Source: a bacterium (GTDB lineage: Bacteria > Krumholzibacteriota > Krumholzibacteriia > LZORAL124-64-63). From it: a DNA stretch of 6,800 bases. The position numbers and the translations under genes were made by a program. Location: positions 1 to 6,800 of the forward strand of contig JAUVBS010000117.1 in NCBI GenBank assembly GCA_030591105.1. The letters are read 5' to 3'. Of the stretch, positions 5,464-6,800 are shown piece by piece (position 1 is the first letter of the stretch; each line of letters begins with the position of its first letter). The notes beneath the pieces were generated by a model. That model was not told where the DNA came from. It did not search any database and worked only from the letters and a program-made list of their open reading frames with translations.

Positions 5464-6629
5464 GCCGGGCACCGGAGGACCGTAATCTCGTCGCCGCACT
5501 GCTGGTTCTGAGCGACCGCTGCGCGCGCGGTGAGCGGACCGACACGAGTGGCCCCGCTCTGGTCGAGTGGTTGGCTGAGAGGGGCGTCGTCGTCGGTGCG
5601 TTCGAACTGCTGCCGGACGATCGTCCACGCATCACGGCGTTACTACGCGGGTGGTGCGACGATGGTCAGTTCGACCTGATCCTGACCTGCGGCGGGACCG
5701 GCGTCGCGCCCCGCGACGTCACACCGGAAGCGACGACCGATGTCGTCGATCGGCTCATTCCCGGCCTCGCCGAGTTGATGCGTTTGCGCAGTCTCGACCA
5801 ATCACCGCACGCCGCTCTGTCGCGTGCGATCGCCGGCGTACGGGGCCAAACGCTCGTGCTGAATCTGCCCGGTAGCCCGCGCGCCGCGCTCGAGAATCTC
5901 GGGGCCGCTTGGCCTGCCGTCGGCCACGCCGTGGCGAAGATCCAGGGCGACCCGTCGGATTGTGGTCAGACAGTTGACCAGCCGCCCGACCAGCTTGCTA
6001 CCACCGCTATCACCGCTACCACCGCTACCACCGGACCGGGTGTGCCACTAACAGAAGTGACGGCTGCGATCCTGGCGGGCGGCCATTCGCAGCGTATGGG
6101 GCAGGACAAAGCGCTGCTTCGGTATGGCGACGGCAAGTTGATCGAAGCAATCCACGCGGTATTGGCGCGACTCTTTCGGGAAGTTCTCATCGTCGCCAAG
6201 CAACCGGAACTCTATCGGTTCTTGCCTGCCCGCGCGGTTACCGACGCACTATCTGGGGACGGACCGCTGGTCGGTATCCACGCGGCGTTACAAGCGGCAA
6301 AAACGCCCTTTGTTTTTGTGGTGGGCTGCGATATGCCGTCTCTACAGCCGGGCCTGATCCGTGATCTGGCGGGCCGGCCGCGCAATTACGACGTGGTGAT
6401 CCCTGCCCTGCAGGACGATCAATTCGAACCGTTGCACGCCCGGTATTCGACCGCCTGCCTGCCGGAGATCGAGTCGGTGTACCGCGACGGTCCGTGCGCC
6501 GTGCCAGCTTTCTTCGACCGCGTGCAGACGCTCATCGTGTCGCGGACGGAGCTCGAAGCGCGGGACCCAGAGCTCCAGTCTTTCCGCAACGTCAACACGC
6601 CAGAGGATATCGCTGGGCTGGAAAATTGA
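5460..6629 (+). CDS. Fusion of MogA/MoaB-type molybdopterin adenylyltransferase and MobA guanylyltransferase
   Basis: This encodes a 389-residue cytoplasmic protein joining two cofactor steps. The start is GTG 5460, overlapping the moaC stop, with GGAGGGAG at 5448-5455; no ATG occurs before residue 107. Residues about 9-165 are a MogA/MoaB-like domain: Cys-Gly-Gly-Thr-Gly at 77-81, Pro-Arg-Asp-Val-Thr-Pro-Glu-Ala at 84-91 and Asn-Leu-Pro-Gly-Ser-Pro at 135-140. It would adenylylate molybdopterin before metal insertion. Residues about 166-200 are a low-complexity linker rich in Thr, Ala and Pro. Residues about 201-389 are MobA: Leu-Ala-Gly-Gly at 205-208, Arg-Met-Gly-Gln-Asp-Lys at 212-217, Gly-Pro-Leu-Val-Gly-Ile at 268-273, Gly-Cys-Asp-Met-Pro at 289-293 (Asp291 fits the metal-binding Asp of MobA) and Asn-Val-Asn-Thr-Pro-Glu-Asp at 377-383. 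It would transfer GMP to the cofactor, with MobB as helper. Both domains look intact, so the protein is probably bifunctional. An internal start for MobA (GTG 6042) lacks a ribosome-binding site. Confidence 0.93.
   Translation: MSRAPEDRNLVAALLVLSDRCARGERTDTSGPALVEWLAERGVVVGAFELLPDDRPRITALLRGWCDDGQFDLILTCGGTGVAPRDVTPEATTDVVDRLIPGLAELMRLRSLDQSPHAALSRAIAGVRGQTLVLNLPGSPRAALENLGAAWPAVGHAVAKIQGDPSDCGQTVDQPPDQLATTAITATTATTGPGVPLTEVTAAILAGGHSQRMGQDKALLRYGDGKLIEAIHAVLARLFREVLIVAKQPELYRFLPARAVTDALSGDGPLVGIHAALQAAKTPFVFVVGCDMPSLQPGLIRDLAGRPRNYDVVIPALQDDQFEPLHARYSTACLPEIESVYRDGPCAVPAFFDRVQTLIVSRTELEARDPELQSFRNVNTPEDIAGLEN
5997..6032 (+). repeat. In-frame tandem array, 4 copies of a 9-nt unit in the MogA-MobA linker
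   Basis: The unit GCTACCACC occurs at 5997-6005, 6006-6014 (one C to T change), 6015-6023 and 6024-6032. It encodes Ala-Thr-Thr repeats (one Ala-Ile-Thr) at residues 180-191 of the fusion protein, exactly between the two enzyme domains. Confidence 0.93.
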
Positions 6630-6723
6630 AGCGGTAGTCTTACGCACCCCGAATCGATTTGGCCCTCCGGTGCGGCAACGACGAGGACTCCCGGGGGGTC
6701 CTGTCATACCCGCGCCAGCAACT

Positions 6724-6800
6724 TTCGCATCATGACGACCTTCGCATCACGACGATCTTCGCATCGAGACGACCTTCGCATCAAGACGACCTTCGCATCA
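6724..6800. repeat. Tandem array, at least 4.5 copies of a 17-nt unit, continuing past the window
   Basis: The unit is close to TTCGCATCAAGACGACC. Full copies lie at 6724-6740, 6741-6757, 6758-6774 and 6775-6791, and a ninth-base partial copy (6792-6800) is cut by the window edge. Copies differ at one to three positions, mostly at units 9-10 and 16. It lies 94 nt after the fusion gene, in sequence with no supported gene. Confidence 0.95.

Noticed and set aside
6686..6704. Terminator after the MogA-MobA gene (AGGAC with GTCCT)
   Set aside because: The stem is only 5-6 bp and is not followed by a T tract.
6724..6800. Possible CRISPR array
   Set aside because: The 17-nt units are directly contiguous with no unique spacers and are too short.

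Overview
This is a GC-rich window with gene families typical of a Gram-negative bacterium. The PilY1-type protein and the molybdopterin-guanine-dinucleotide (MGD) genes fit a proteobacterium, or a relative such as a former deltaproteobacterium, with type IV pili and MGD-dependent redox enzymes. The sequence does not fix the genus. All supported genes lie on the + strand.

Layout. (1) Positions 1-198 hold the tail of an ABC-transporter ATPase that begins outside the window. (2) Positions 199-462 are non-coding and carry an imperfect 24-nt dyad. (3) Positions 463-3198 encode a 911-residue exported PilY1-family protein with a von Willebrand A domain and a C-terminal PilY1 propeller. A strong intercistronic hairpin and a 162-residue exported protein with a DUF5666-like domain (3263-3751) follow. 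A clear intrinsic terminator (3802-3840) closes this pair. (4) Positions 3841-4240 have no credible gene but contain three unrelated short tandem arrays, the last of which runs into the mobB ribosome-binding site. (5) Positions 4241-6629 form a molybdenum-cofactor cluster: mobB, moaC, and one long gene fusing a MogA/MoaB-type molybdopterin adenylyltransferase to a MobA guanylyltransferase. moaC and the fusion gene overlap by 4 nt. (6) After 6629 there is no gene; a 17-nt tandem array starts at 6724 and runs off the edge.

How the genes work together. MoaC makes cyclic pyranopterin monophosphate (with MoaA, not in the window). The MogA domain adenylylates molybdopterin before molybdate insertion. 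The MobA domain, helped by the GTPase MobB, attaches GMP to give the MGD form used by DMSO-reductase-family enzymes. moaA, moaD, moaE and moeA are not here and must be elsewhere if the pathway is complete. The PilY1-type protein and its partner are a separate, envelope-directed unit.

Most notable: the MogA-MobA fusion, and six different short tandem arrays (units of 16, 14, 14, 18, 9 and 17 nt). The two arrays inside genes have units divisible by three and sit in a tail and a linker; the four outside genes do not. I see no convincing new defence or mobile system.
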